In this document: positions 37,923 to 49,698 of the stretch, piece after piece
Layout: each line of letters starts with the position of its first letter
Numbering within the stretch: the first letter of the stretch is position 1
Assembly: GCF_000247815.1 (NCBI RefSeq)
Contig: NC_021681.1
Coordinates: forward strand, 12,340,567 to 12,404,566
Length of the DNA stretch: 64,000 nt
Direction: 5' to 3'
From: Ficedula albicollis
Lineage: Eukaryota > Chordata > Aves > Passeriformes > Muscicapidae
The notes under the pieces: model-generated
What the model was told of the DNA's origin: nothing
Seen by the model: the letters and a program-made list of their open reading frames with translations, nothing else
Databases searched by the model: none
Position numbers and translations under genes: made by a program

Positions 37923-40900
37923 AGCTTGGCTGAACTATTTTAACTGGTATTATCTAGCAGAAATGTATTTGAAGGACTAAATATGTGCATACAGGAGATC
38001 TAATATAGAAATGGAACAAAAAATTAATAACTCATTGCATCTGTTTACCATTACATTTTTTTTGCCACAAGCAATTTGTAAAAGACCAATTGAATTTAAA
38101 TATATCTATTCCAGGAGATAAATTTTCAACACTCTGTGAATGGTTTTACAGCTTGGTAAGGAAAACATGTATTTCAAATAAGAACTCTATTCAGCGTGAG
38201 CTGTAGTCTGAATAACTGTGAGCATTTCAAAATTAATCAATTCCAATTCTATTACTTCCCTTTCCTCATTAAAGTCTTTACATCTTGCTTCAGACCAAGA
38301 CAGATATTTTGGCAAGTTTAAAGAAAGGAGGCCAGCGCATGAGAAGGAATATTTTTGTTCTTGTTAAAATTGTCTTGCTAAGTAAATATTGATCAGATGC
38401 TGCAGAGCCCCGTGGCTGAATTCATTCCATTTGAGGAGGAGGGAGGAGGGATGCACTGCCTCAGGCTACTGTAACTTATAAAACTATGATGAGCAAAATA
38501 GTCATGTACTGGTACTTTCAGCTGGGACGCTGGAACAAAAAAGAGGAGTTCTGAGCAAAGTCCTTTGAACCCATTAAATTCTCTCTCCCTCTTGCAGAGT
38601 TATTGATTAGGCCTCTGCAGTGGCAGATGAAGGCTGCAGGGGAAAAAGCAGCTCCTCAGGCAACTCTGCTGACATTATTGGCTCTGTAAGAGACAAAGCT
38701 TCTCGGTGGTCGTGGTGGGAGGGCTGTGCAAGACCTGAGTGCCTGGTTGTGTCTTCTTAGTTCTCTTACTCCACATGTTAAAAATATGTAAAAGCTTACC
38801 AAATCTCTTCCCATACCCCATAGAGCTTTAGCACATCAAAGAGCTGGTTTCCAGCAGAAGCTCTGAGCGGTGCTGGGCTGGGATTGCTACGAGCAGCTGA
38901 GAGAAAAGGCTGGTTAAATCACTGCTCTCCCTGAAGCAGAGCACAGGTCAGCCCCTTTCACACGGCTGGGGAGGGGCATGGCTCAGGGATCACAGGGACT
39001 CGGGAAGAAGCAGCCTTGTAATCCCCAGCTCTTGGACAGGTCCGAGGGGAGCCTGACCTTGGGGGCAGCAGTGCAGAGAAAGTTGTGCTCTGTGTGCACA
39101 CTGTGTTCCCTTAGGTTGGTCCCAAGGGATTTCCTGATGCCATCAGAGAGGAGCATGTGGAAATTAGTCTGTAAAACTGTCATTGATTACAGACCTACTT
39201 ATTAATCCCTCACTCATCTCAGGGTAAACACTTAGAGTCACAATTCCCTGAATGCTATGAAACTTAGCTGGAAATACTTTGCTGTTTCTGTGTCTGTTTA
39301 ATTGTCTGCTTCCATGCCACTTCTTCCATGGCTCTGTGTGTAATTTTGGCCCCACAGCTTTTGTAAAGGACAGAATTCTCAGCCGCTGAAGTTTCTGCTG
39401 CCCACTGTGATACCTCTCTGAGGTTTATCTGCTCAAGGTCAAGCACAGATTCCCTGTAGGTGGCCTCCAAATATCTTGGAAAGTTTACAAGTTCATCAGC
39501 AAAGTCTGAGTTTCATGTTCCTAAGGCAGGAGTGTGCTGGCATTCATCACCAGTGGCTTTGGAGGAAATTGGAATTGCTATGTGCTAAACCGTAATATTT
39601 CCTCCATCCCTTCCAAATAGATGTGGTTAATTTCAGAAGCTTATTATGTACAATAAACTTCAAAACTAATCTACAGCTTAATATTGAGTTACAGACAAGC
39701 AAATCAGCTTTGCTTAAACACAACAGCACGAGCTTGGAGCATCTGTTGTGTCTAACAAGAAAATAAAGGGTTGAACTTTTTCTGTTGTACATTAGTATTT
39801 CTGTCTCTTTCCTTTTTGGTTTTTATTCTTATTGACACAATTTTTACAAAATAAGGCATTCATTTATGTCTTTGAACAAATATATAGTGTTCAGAATCTG
39901 AATTTTTTTATATCCCAATATTATCTTGGAACATGCCAGAGGAAAAAAATGTATTGCATTCCTACTGGATTTAAAGGATGGATTTCTTTCCAGTGTCCTA
40001 ATCTGGTTTGGTTTGTAAATTCTTAATTCTGATCAAGTTTATTTGCTGGGTGAAAAAACCAAACATCTTATTTTCTGATTAACTGTCACTCTGTAGCACA
40101 AATTTCATTTTAAAGGGTTCAAAAGTTCATTAGCAAAATCCTGCTCCTTTGCTCACTGCAAAAGGCAGGCATTGCCAGATTATGAAAGGGAATAGAAAAG
40201 CTCTTCACCGGTACAAGTCCAAGCAACAAAATAGTTATAACAACTAATGAGTTAACATATTTGTGCTGATTTATACTGATGTTTTCTAGTGTATGCCTTT
40301 GCATTAATGTATATATATTTATTTTCCTTAAACACTAAGATTTTAACTTAGTAGGTTTTTGGTTTTTTTACTTCAAGTTTCTCCTAAAATCAACAACTCC
40401 TGTGAAAAGGACTCTCTGATTTAGTTTTTGAGGTTCTGACCATGTTTAAGCTTTTAAAGTTTGAAAATAACAATTTTTTCCTATGCTAAATCTTTCCATA
40501 TTTGAAATCATCCCTTGATCTGCTAATGACATTCAAGTTTTCTGAAATTCTCTGTAACATAGTAGCAACAGTAAGAAAACACCTATGCTAAATACAATTT
40601 TTAAGTAAAAATAATGGATTAAATAAACTGGGGTTTATTACATACAAACTACTGTACCTGTGAAAATCTTTCAATTTTTTTCCAGTCATGCCTTGAAAAA
40701 GAAAGCCTACTATGAAAATAGAGAATTGCCACCTTCCAATCATATTTTTTTAATGAGTTGTGCTTCCCTTTTTGCCTTCTTTGAAATTCTAGTGTAGCCT
40801 TGAAAATCAGCAGCTGCCTCTCATTGTCTGTGGGCTCCATTTGGCTACTGACTAGGTGTTCTCTTTTTAGCCAATCAACTCTGAATTTTGAGGGATGATC

Positions 40901-42329
40901 ATTTTGATCATGATGACACATTGCAAGTTTGCATGGATTTGGCATTTTCAAGATGTGGGGTTTTTTTACTCTATTCTTTCTTCAGTTTCTGAAAGGTACA
41001 CTGCTATTTCTCATGTGTTCTCAGAAATACAGCTGATGATAGCTGCCTTTCTTGGATTTGTCCATTCAATCTAGGGGTTATCTACATGGAAAAAAGTAAA
41101 TATGTTTTCCAGGAATTTCACCTGTCTGTAATTTTCATGCAAAGCTAGTTTTGTTTTAGAAGAAACATTCTTCTGGTTGAGTTCTTGTACTTCATAAATC
41201 CTATGGTCAATATCTAATAAATAAATAATGACACAGTATCAGATTAGCTCCAAAGAAGGATTAGTGCTAGGAATAATGTCTGCAGTAACTAATCACCTGT
41301 AATTAGAAAATAAACTGGTCTGTAACTTGGAACTCATGGAAACTGTAAAGTCCTAGACACCAGATTTCTGACAATCTAAACATGAGACCTGAACAATCCA
41401 CAGGAATCAATAAAAGTTATTGATTGTCACTCCAAGAAAGATGTGGAACAGTGGCCAAACATTTTGGATCACACAGAATATTAATAGCTTCAGAAATTTC
41501 TCCAAGACAGAAATATTAAGCTCATTTGACAGTACTACAAGCACTTTCTATGTATTTCAAGTTTTACAAAAATCTGAGTTTTGGTGCGGGTTTGGGCCAC
41601 CACACCTCCCTCAGGCCTGCTTCTGTTGAAGAAATGTAGCATCTACTTTGGAAATAAAAACAAACAGATTAAACTGAGGCAAGGTACTCCTATTTTTTTT
41701 TCATAATTACTAGAAATTAATATTTACCTAAATATTAAATCCATTCTTCCCTGATAAGAGTTTTAAAAATGCAGGATATTTATAACTTTGCCAGTCAAGT
41801 TTTAAATTTCCTCTGACTAAATCCCTGAAAGTGATTATCTTTTGTTTCACTGCACTAGCTTGCTTCTGTTAAAGAAGCATTTCGTGGGTGCCCTTGAACC
41901 AAGAGGCAGTCCCATCACTCTTCCTGACTGCATGGTAATAGTAGAGCTCCTTGGCTTCTTTATTTTAAATGCCATTTAGACAGCACGATATACAACTTGT
42001 TTTCAGCTATTATTTGATATAGAGCATATATAGTAATCCCCAAGGCTGGCATCCATGTGCATTTTTTATCACTTGGAGACTCAGCATATCAGTATTTTCT
42101 GATTGCTTTATTTTTAAGCTAAATTCAGCAAGAAATGTTCCCTGAAGATCTGAATTGTGCAGGAAGGTATTGCTTTGTTATGACAACCAAGCATCCCTTC
42201 TCACCCACATGATCCTGTTTCATTTCACATTATTGCTTTTTTTGCCTATACTTCTTTCTTTTGAAATACATAGTAAAGTTTAATATCCAGTATAAAAAAA
42301 TCTTTATTTCTGTTTCCATTTCTTTATGC
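37923..42329. other. Mostly unique DNA, no gene seen
   Basis: AT-rich DNA with mildly GC-richer patches at about 38400-38460 and 38850-39110. A 100-codon minus-strand frame (40649-40951) starts with TTG and has no domain. No repeat family recognised. Confidence 0.6.
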
Positions 42330-42600
42330 TCTATGCGCAGCACACACCGGGCCCTTTCCATCATCCTCAAACACAACAAAGGAAGATTCTCTCAGAAACG
42401 TAAAACTTATTGTCTCGTGTAGGATGGGGTTCAGTTCTGGGTCAAAGAGTGACCTTCCTGGCAGTGTCCTGGAGTCACCTGCCCACCTGGGGCTGCATTC
42501 CCAGCACAGAGCCGCTGCTCCGAGCAGCAGGAGCCCCTGGGTCTGTGGCTCACCATCATGAGTGTCCTAATTACCCATCGTACAGATTTTTCGTTAAATT
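42330..42600. other. GC-richer patch with several CpGs
   Basis: About 270 bp with CpGs in ATGCGCAG, CACCGGG, AAACGTAAA, CTCGTG, GCCGCTGCTCCGAG and CATCGTACAG, more than elsewhere in this window. It is too short and too modest for a CpG island. The 118-codon plus-strand frame here (42410-42766) has a non-ATG start and no recognised domain. Its nature is unknown. Confidence 0.35.
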
Positions 42601-45600
42601 AGAAGAATCAACATGGTTTGGGCTCGTCATTTCCAAGCTGGGTGTGCAGCCACAGTACTCAGTGTTGTTTCTAAGCTTAGGCAGGGATTTGATGGTTGTT
42701 TATGGTACTTGTGCTAGTTCTCAAAGGAACCATATTACCAAGATATTTGGGAGCTGGACAGTGTGAAGACATTGTAAATCTGCTGGGTTTCATAGCTTTG
42801 AATCACTGTAACCGAAAGAGAAATCTAGAGATTAATATTTTCCTTTCTTCAGAAGAAGATATCCTTAAGGCTATGCAGCGAACTGAACAAACTTATCATT
42901 ACTATGTACTGAGCCATGATATAACAAGAATATCCTTAGGCTTAGAGAAATAGTTCTAGAAATGCATCACTAGACATTATATTAGAAAGCACACATTATA
43001 ATATTCATTACAGTAGTAGAATGTGAACTGCATGTTATTGTAAAAGAAAATCCAATTTGCTGCCTACTGCCTTCAATTTGATTTTGACAAGTACTCAATC
43101 TTCTGCAATATTTTGCTTTCTGCATTTATCTTCCTGGGCATGTTCTGTAATGTCTGCTTAGGGCAAAAGCAATAATCTTTTCATTTAATTTAGTGAAAAA
43201 GCTCATGTATTCACTATGCTTACCAGGTACAACAATATGAAAACAAATCCCACTTGCTAAAGATCCATTTGACAATAGGAAATAGATTCTGACTTTTTAA
43301 TTTAGGCATAAAACTGCAGAGTGTATATAAGGGATGCAGATTTACAGAGCTCGACCCTTTATTTATGAGTGGTTGCAGGAGGGTGATTTGCAAAACCCAT
43401 TTTATTTTACCAGTGATGGATGAACTTAAGATGGTCTAAAAATAATTTTATTTGACCCTTGCAGAGCAACTCTGGAAAGTACCAAACTTATTTGGTTTTG
43501 TTAAAAATCTGAAAACTTGAGTTTAGCTCAATTTCTGCAATGAGTGTTTCTTCGAAGTGGAGCATAGTTTTAATTACCTTAAAGTTGTCTCCTTTGTAAT
43601 TTAGATCACTGCAAATCATGGGAAGGAGAGAGGGCAGAATTTTAGTACAAATTCAACCAAAACTTAGCATTTCTGTCTTTGAAGCAATACTGTGTGATCA
43701 AGGGGAAACCAATCTTGCCAAAATTTTAATTGTTTTAGATCTGAATTTTTTCTTTGCTTTATGGTTTGTTTTTTTTTCTGAATTTGTATTAAAAAAATGT
43801 CAAAAGAAAATGTTGTATCTTGCCCATGGTAACTTGAAGTGTGGTAAAAATACAATTTTCTTATTAGTTTTTCCTCAAAAAGAAGTCTCATTTTTTTTGT
43901 ATAATCTCCTCAGTTTGCCTAACCAACAAATGCCTCCAGTTCTTTGCTCCCCAAGTTGTGTGTCTCAGATTTTAGAAAATGAAGTTTATAGAAATTTTTG
44001 CTAGGAAGCTCAGAGAATCACGTAAGCTTATCACACTGATCTAGAAAGCCATTTTCAGCCCAATTCCTCCACCTCCTTTCAGAAACAAACAGAGAAATAA
44101 AAGGATATTTATAGTACTATTAAACCCGATGTCTTATCCCTTCAAACAGCAAGCAACAGCATCTTTCCTCTTCCCTCATTCATAATGAGGAATAGCTGAA
44201 GGGAGACACAGCAGGATTCATTGTTTTTTCCAGGAATAAGCATCAGTCTGAATACCAGGAGCTGTACCACTGCCTTATGTATTAGGGACTGCTTCCAGGG
44301 ATGGCTGAAAAATGACAATTATTTCTTATCTCCTCAAACTGGAATGAGGCAACATAGCCTCAAGCAAAAACAACCACAGACACATGGTTTGTGGAGCAGT
44401 TTTTGTAGAATTAAATAATGCCAGAGCAAATGTGATACTTCTGAGACCTCCGAGTTTACATTTTCAGTTGGCCAAGTATATATTTAAAGTTTAGTAGAGT
44501 TTTGTTCCATAGCCAGAAATGTATTTAATTCTTAACCAAATACTGCAGGCACTGGCTCACTAAAATTCCTTCAGAACTCAAAAATGCTGTAGGATTTGAC
44601 CATCTGGAAGCTGTTCAGCAACATATCAGACTTTTGGTTTCCTTGATATAGATGTCTGATCTCTCTTATGCACTTGTGAGCAACTTTATGTTTTTCACTA
44701 AGGCATCCAGACCCTATGGGTATGGGTGTGATTCTACAAACTGTGGTGCCACATATGCTCTAGAGCTCAGCTCTCAGTCACTGCATTTACAACTGATTGC
44801 AGGTGGTTCTGCATGACCTGAAGATAGCTGAAACATAGCCACCAACTACAGAACTGTGATTCTGCAAATTCCACCAACTTGCTGCGTTACCCCAGAGTTT
44901 CACATGACTCCCTTTTGGTGTAAGACTTTCTGTAGACTCTTAGAATTTAATTTTTTGGTATGTTCCAAGCTACTGAATTGTGACAAAGCTGAACATCCTG
45001 AGCCTGGTGACTGACTCAGGTGACTGAGCCTGACTTGTCTTATCCAGAAAAAAGCCCAACCAGGTCTTGTGCCTTTTAAAACACTGAGAAGCTCAAAATT
45101 TAGGACGTCTTTCAGAGCAGATTTGTAGAATTAGAAACAGGTCATCACTGAGAACATTAATGGGACCAACCATTAACCTGGGGAGGAAATCCATAAACAT
45201 TCAGTGCTGCCTTTCCCCTCCTCCCTTCCCACACATCCTTCCACGAATGTGCTGGCATGGGTGACTCTCTCACCTATCCCAGGGCTACTGATGCCCCGTG
45301 TGAAAAGTCAGGAGAGAGAGTGCCAGGACCAGAGCACACCACATCAGTGCCCCAGCAGAGGTACAGACTGAAGAAGCATATTTGTATCCCCTGGCCACAG
45401 GAGAGTGTGCAAGTTTAGACTGCTTCATGTTCTGAAGTGCTGAGATATTTTTGCTCTGAAAGAGCATCATTTCTTCCACAGCTTTATGGTTTTAAGTTTT
45501 CTGCTCCACTTTGAAGTCTAAATGATTTCATTTTCCTAGAAATTATTCAATATCTTTTTTTGCTTAAAGCTCTTAATCCTTAGCCAATCTGGAAATGTGC

Positions 45601-46879
45601 AAGAACTTCAAAACACACTCCTTGGTGATTTAGCCTTGTATGTCTTGATTCTTCATCAGCCTATTAACAATCCTCCTCTCACTCCTCTCATCTGTTGACT
45701 TCCTTCTCTCTTTGCTGTAAGCTTTTGCCACAGAGAGCCTCTCACAGTAATCAGTAAGTTTCATAAACTGCAATTGTGCCAGATAATTAAATAAGAACTC
45801 TATTTCAAATCAATTTAAATCCATATGGCTTTCAGAAATGACAGTTGCTACACTGTAAACCAGTGAATAAAACCCTTTTGAATACCTAAATCAATCTCAA
45901 CTTTGTTTCATCTTTATCTTCAGAAAGCAATTCCTGCAAATGTCAATACTGCCCTAATAGATTGGGTGATGATATCTTGTATATGTTAGCTCCAGAACTG
46001 CACTTGGATCGGGTCAATTAAATGAATGTAATTGTTGCTTTTCAACACAGCACAGATAGAAGCTGGGCTTTAGCTAAGGCATGTATTTATAGCAGTGCTG
46101 AAGCATTGCTATGGACGTAACTGGGTTTCTGCTATTTATTGTATATTGTAGATACATAGCACCTACCATAGGTTTATCAGCTAACAATCAATAATGCTGT
46201 ATGGCTGTATAGGATGGATATTTTCGTATGGTAGGGGTGATGTTTTTGATGGGTTTTTTATTGTTTTGTTTTCTCTAGGATCAGGACCTGATTTTGAATG
46301 AAAGATGCTGTGCTGCACAAGTTCACAGACAGAAGTATTCTTTTTTCCTTAATCAAAGTCGGTGAGTGGAAAGAAATAATACCACAGGTTACAGAGTAAA
46401 TCACTGGCATAACAGAAAACATCTCTACTGAGTCCCATCTGAGCAGCCCTATGCAGCAGAGCATCTTCAATAGACTAAATTGCTTTATATATTTATTACA
46501 TCTGAGAGTCAGCTGTTGTCAGTCTATGAACACCAAATATATGTTTCACATATTCACAGTGTTTGCATTAAAATAACAGCTAACATATGTTCCTGAATCA
46601 TATTTGTTTAATGACTCCTAGTCATCTGAAATCCTGACTATAAAAACGATCTGTCACAAAATTGTCCATCTCTATATGTCTGGGGATAATGGTCATCCCT
46701 CCCAGAAGGTTTTGTATTAGTAATAAAGAAGAAAAAACAGGAATTAACTGGGGCAATTGCTGTTTGTAGCCAACTACTTGTCTGGCTTCAAGGGCCTGGA
46801 TGATTTGCAGTTATTGAACAATACCAATCTAAATTACTAAAATTAGTAGAAAATACATAGTATTTTTACCTTGTTCAAA
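42601..46879. other. Unique DNA, no gene seen
   Basis: About 4.3 kb, AT-rich. A 128-codon plus-strand frame at 43618-44004 begins with ATG but is rich in Phe and Leu from T runs and shows no domain. The stretch 46040-46230 has little low-complexity DNA and an unusual GGACGTAAC site, but I see nothing definite. A short imperfect repeat of GGTGACTGA words lies at about 45000-45035. Confidence 0.6.
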
Positions 46880-46985
46880 ACCTGCAGCTGGCAGGGACAG
46901 TTAATTAGTCTGGAATTTACATGCAAATCACCAGTAATGCCCTGACTGAAGTGATTAGCTGGGCCTGTAATATGCTTTTAGTAGG
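46880..46985. promoter_or_regulatory. Candidate homeodomain/POU-rich regulatory element (unproven)
   Basis: Within 60 bases lie TTAATTAG (46901-46908), a perfect POU octamer ATGCAAAT (46921-46928), CAGTAATGC and GTGATTAGC (46951-46959). The density is suggestive of a developmental enhancer, but single short motifs are weak evidence. Confidence 0.2.
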
Positions 46986-47120
46986 AATCACACTTCTTAA
47001 ATTTAAATTTTCATTTCCAGATAGTATCGTAATGTGCCTGTGCTTTTAGTGAGAATAGAAAATGTCACCAATTGCATTGCTTCCCAGGTGAAATTACCAT
47101 TGTGGGAGGGATTTGAAGCA

Positions 47121-47252
47121 CAGCTGTCTAAAGGCTTGTTCAGAATGTCTGGGGGGCTCAGCAGCTCTCCCAGCTCAAACTGCTGCCAGCTGTCTAAAGG
47201 CTTGTTCAGAATGTCTGGTGGGCTCAGCAGCTCTCCCAGTTCAAACTGCTGT
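47121..47252. repeat. Two-copy tandem duplication, 66-bp unit
   Basis: Copies at 47121-47186 and 47187-47252 start CAGCTGTCTAAAGGC and differ at three positions (G/T, C/T and the last base). The unit is 22 codons long and two plus-strand frames stay open across both copies, but the two frames give unrelated peptides and neither resembles a known protein. The block is GC-richer than its surroundings and ends about 120 bases before an ancient CR1 fragment. Confidence 0.95.
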
Positions 47253-47370
47253 TGCTGAGTTAGCAGGCAGTGCTGCAGGAGGATTTATTAGAAAAATTGA
47301 CAAGCCAAGAATCACTGATGGTACAAAAGTGTCTGGATAAATGAATCCAATCATGACCCTCCGGTCATAG

Positions 47371-48020
47371 TGGCAAAAGAGCCAACTGCCTAAAAGCAGA
47401 GGCAGGTAAAAGGCAATGAAAGGTAATTTGGCTGTGTTGTGGTACCCGTAATACCAAAGGAGGCATACACAAATGGGAAAAAGAGACTCTCAAAGGCTAC
47501 CAAAACCCTCTAGGTTAAAAAAATCAGCCAAGATAAAATGCTGAGAGCATTGATATTTACTAGGGGTAAAGAAAGGAAGAGGATCTACAAATACATTAGG
47601 TGAAAAAGAGAAGAGTGAAATGAGGCAGGGTCTCAATTATTGAGGGGGTAAATGCAAGGGAGGAGGAATTCTAAGCCCCTCTTCTGTCTTGGCAAAAAGG
47701 TTAACAATGACCAGATACTTATGAGTCTAATAAGGTTATAAGAAACAGCCAAAATGGATTTAGCAAGAACTAATAGTATCAAACTGATTCGATTTTCCTC
47801 TTTGACAGAAAGCTCAGGCTCTAAGGACAAGCAGTCAATGCGCTGAACTGGAAATTTGGATAAGGCTTAGAATCCTGTGCACTGACATGCTCATGAGCAA
47901 TTGATGGAAATACAGGCAGGAGAAAATGCTCTTAAGGTGTAGCTGAACAGTCAATTTGGGAAACTATAATTGAACATCAATTGCCTATAGATCTTCCAAG
48001 TTTCTGGAAAGGTCTTTTCA
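47371..48020 (+). mobile_element. Ancient CR1 LINE fragment, start of reverse transcriptase
   Basis: In order on the plus strand I recognise: GGATCTACAAATACATTAGG, matching the CR1 linker upstream of the reverse transcriptase; CAGCCAAAATGGATTTAGCA (consensus encodes QHGF, a conserved reverse-transcriptase motif); and GACAAGCAGTCAATG...GGATAAGGCTT (consensus encodes GKAVDVIYLDFSKAF). Then come CATGCTCATGAGCAA (consensus encodes HDILISKL), GGGAAACTATAATTGAAC (consensus encodes WLENRTQRVVING) and TTTCTGGAAAGGT. Many stops and indels interrupt the frame, so it cannot be active. This belongs to an old sauropsid CR1 lineage, unlike the fragment at 37.7 kb. It stops where the piece at 53691 begins in the consensus. 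Confidence 0.85.
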
Positions 48021-48030
48021 ATTTAACGTA

Positions 48031-48067
48031 TTTCCCCTCTTTCTTTTTCCCCTTCTCTTCTTCTTTT
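48031..48067. repeat. 37-base pyrimidine-only tract
   Basis: The plus strand is entirely C and T here (TTTCCCCTCTTTC... to ...CTTCTTCTTTT). Such tracts can adopt triplex structure. It lies about 10 bases right of the end of the first ancient CR1 piece. Confidence 0.85.
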
Positions 48068-48670
48068 GCCAGAGAATTAAATAAGATTAAATAATTGTGG
48101 TTTAGGAACTGTTTTCTTTACACTTATTTTCTTTGCCAGTAAGTAAAATTTTCCTAAAGTTTAAAAAGCTCAGCACAGTGACTGAAATGGTACAGAAATT
48201 TTATGTTCTCTTTCTTCAGTATCAAGGGAGAGAATAGGAAAACCAGGGTTTCCCTACATAAATTTATGAGATCTTAGGGTTGTGGGTTTAGGGTTTTTTT
48301 AAATGCATATTAAATTTATTACTTTCCTGCTAAATAAGATTATGTAAAGTATTTAGTTTATTTTTTCCTACAGAGTTCTAATAAACAGATTAGAGGAGGC
48401 CAGATCAGTGGGTAAAGGAAGTTGACATTGATTTGTTATTTCAACTAAATGGGCTGAAGGGAAGATGATGCCTGGCTCAGAGTAGCAGGAGGGGTCCTGC
48501 TAATCTCCATGTCACTCAGGAAAAAAGGTTCTTAATGCAGAAATTTTCCCATTACATGGTTTGTGTTATTATTCCTGTCAACACACATAACTGCTGAATA
48601 ACAAAGATTAACAAGCCTGTGGCCACAATAAGCTTTTTTGTTTTCTTATTTTTGAGCTTCTCATATCCGT
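48068..48670. other. Unique DNA inside the CR1 split
   Basis: AT-rich DNA with no gene or transposon recognised. Confidence 0.6.
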
Positions 48671-48822
48671 GATTAATAATTTGTCAGAAGGCTCAAATTC
48701 TAGATTCAGAATGCTAAAAGCATTAGTAATTAAAGCTCTGCAAAATGATTAATAATTTGTCAGAAGGCTCAAATTCTATATTCAGAATGCTAAAAACATT
48801 AGTAATTAAAGCTCTGCAAAAT
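48671..48822. repeat. Two-copy tandem duplication, 76-bp unit
   Basis: Copies at 48671-48746 and 48747-48822 start GATTAATAATTTGTC and end GCTCTGCAAAAT. They differ at two positions. The unit belongs to no family I recognise. Confidence 0.95.
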
Positions 48823-49304
48823 AACACTGTAAACAGAATAGCCAATGAGTTTTCAGATATCCTCTAAAATACAAAAATCCTCTGAAGGAGGAAGGGACAA
48901 AGCGATGTAAGACAGAGGGAAAAGGAAATGTGTGTGCCCAGAGATTAAGTTCTGAGTGAAAATAAAAAATTCTCCTAATAAGTTGTAGTTTCCTTTGAAA
49001 ATAACAACTTAGAAATAATTAAAAACTACCAAGAGTTGTAGAACCAATATCAGCATCCACTGATACTTAGGAGTTCTGTAAATCAGTACTTTTCAAAATT
49101 TTTATTTATCAAATGGTTGTAAATCTTTACAGGGGAAAAAAAAAACACCACCAACCACTCAACAGGGCAAGTGTTACTGAAATGGTTTCAATTATAACTG
49201 AAAGCTATGTTAAATTTTGGATAACCACTCTTGCTTTTATTTCCCTTACTGGTTGTTCATTTCTTTGCATACATGGGAACACATTCATCTGTTTTATTTT
49301 TTCT
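48823..49304. other. Unique DNA, nothing recognised
   Basis: AT-rich DNA between two tandem duplications. No gene seen. Confidence 0.6.
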
Positions 49305-49664
49305 CTCTTTTTTTTCTTAGGGAGGTGGGTATGTCTTAGATGCTTCACAGTCACCACCTGATCTAACAAAGCTCCCATGAGCATGGGACATGACAGAGGA
49401 ACATTGCTGACACCTTGATGCAGTAACTTCTACATCTGGTGCTTCTCCAATTTAGATGTGAACTCTCAGCCCAGTTGTACACCACTCTTTTTTTTCTTAG
49501 GGAGGTGGGTATGTCTTAGATGCTTCACAGTCACCACCTGATCTAACAAAGCTCCCATGAGCATGGGACATGACAGAGGAACATTGCTGACACCTTGATG
49601 CAGTAACTTCTACATCTGGTGCTTCTCCAATTTAGATGTGAACTCTCAGCCCAGCTGTACACCA
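49305..49664. repeat. Near-identical 180-bp tandem duplication
   Basis: Copies at 49305-49484 and 49485-49664 match at 179 of 180 positions; the only change is T/C at 49475 against 49655. Each copy begins CTCTTTTTTTTCTTAG followed by GGAGGTGGGTATG, which resembles a strong 3' splice site (AG at 49319-49320 and 49499-49500). The pyrimidine run continues further to the left of copy 1 only. No frame is open through a whole unit. The near-perfect match implies a very recent event, an allelic variant, or an assembly artefact. The second copy is followed at once by an A-rich tract. Confidence 0.97.
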
Positions 49665-49668
49665 GTTT

Positions 49669-49698
49669 AAAAAAAAAAAAAACAAAAAAAACAAAAAA
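49669..49698. repeat. A-rich tract after the 180-bp duplication
   Basis: A14, C, A8, C, A6. It resembles a decayed poly-A tail, but no body of a known retroposon precedes it. Confidence 0.85.

Noticed and set aside
40649..40951. 100-codon minus-strand frame ending near a CAG-GTACAG donor-like site
   Set aside because: TTG start, no matching acceptor upstream in frame, no family resemblance.
47034..47340. Two plus-strand frames open across the in-frame 66-bp duplication
   Set aside because: Two overlapping frames are equally open and give unrelated low-complexity peptides; openness follows from composition and a unit divisible by three.
48286..48303. GGGTTTAGGGTTTTTTT looks telomere-like
   Set aside because: Only one unit; no TTAGGG array.
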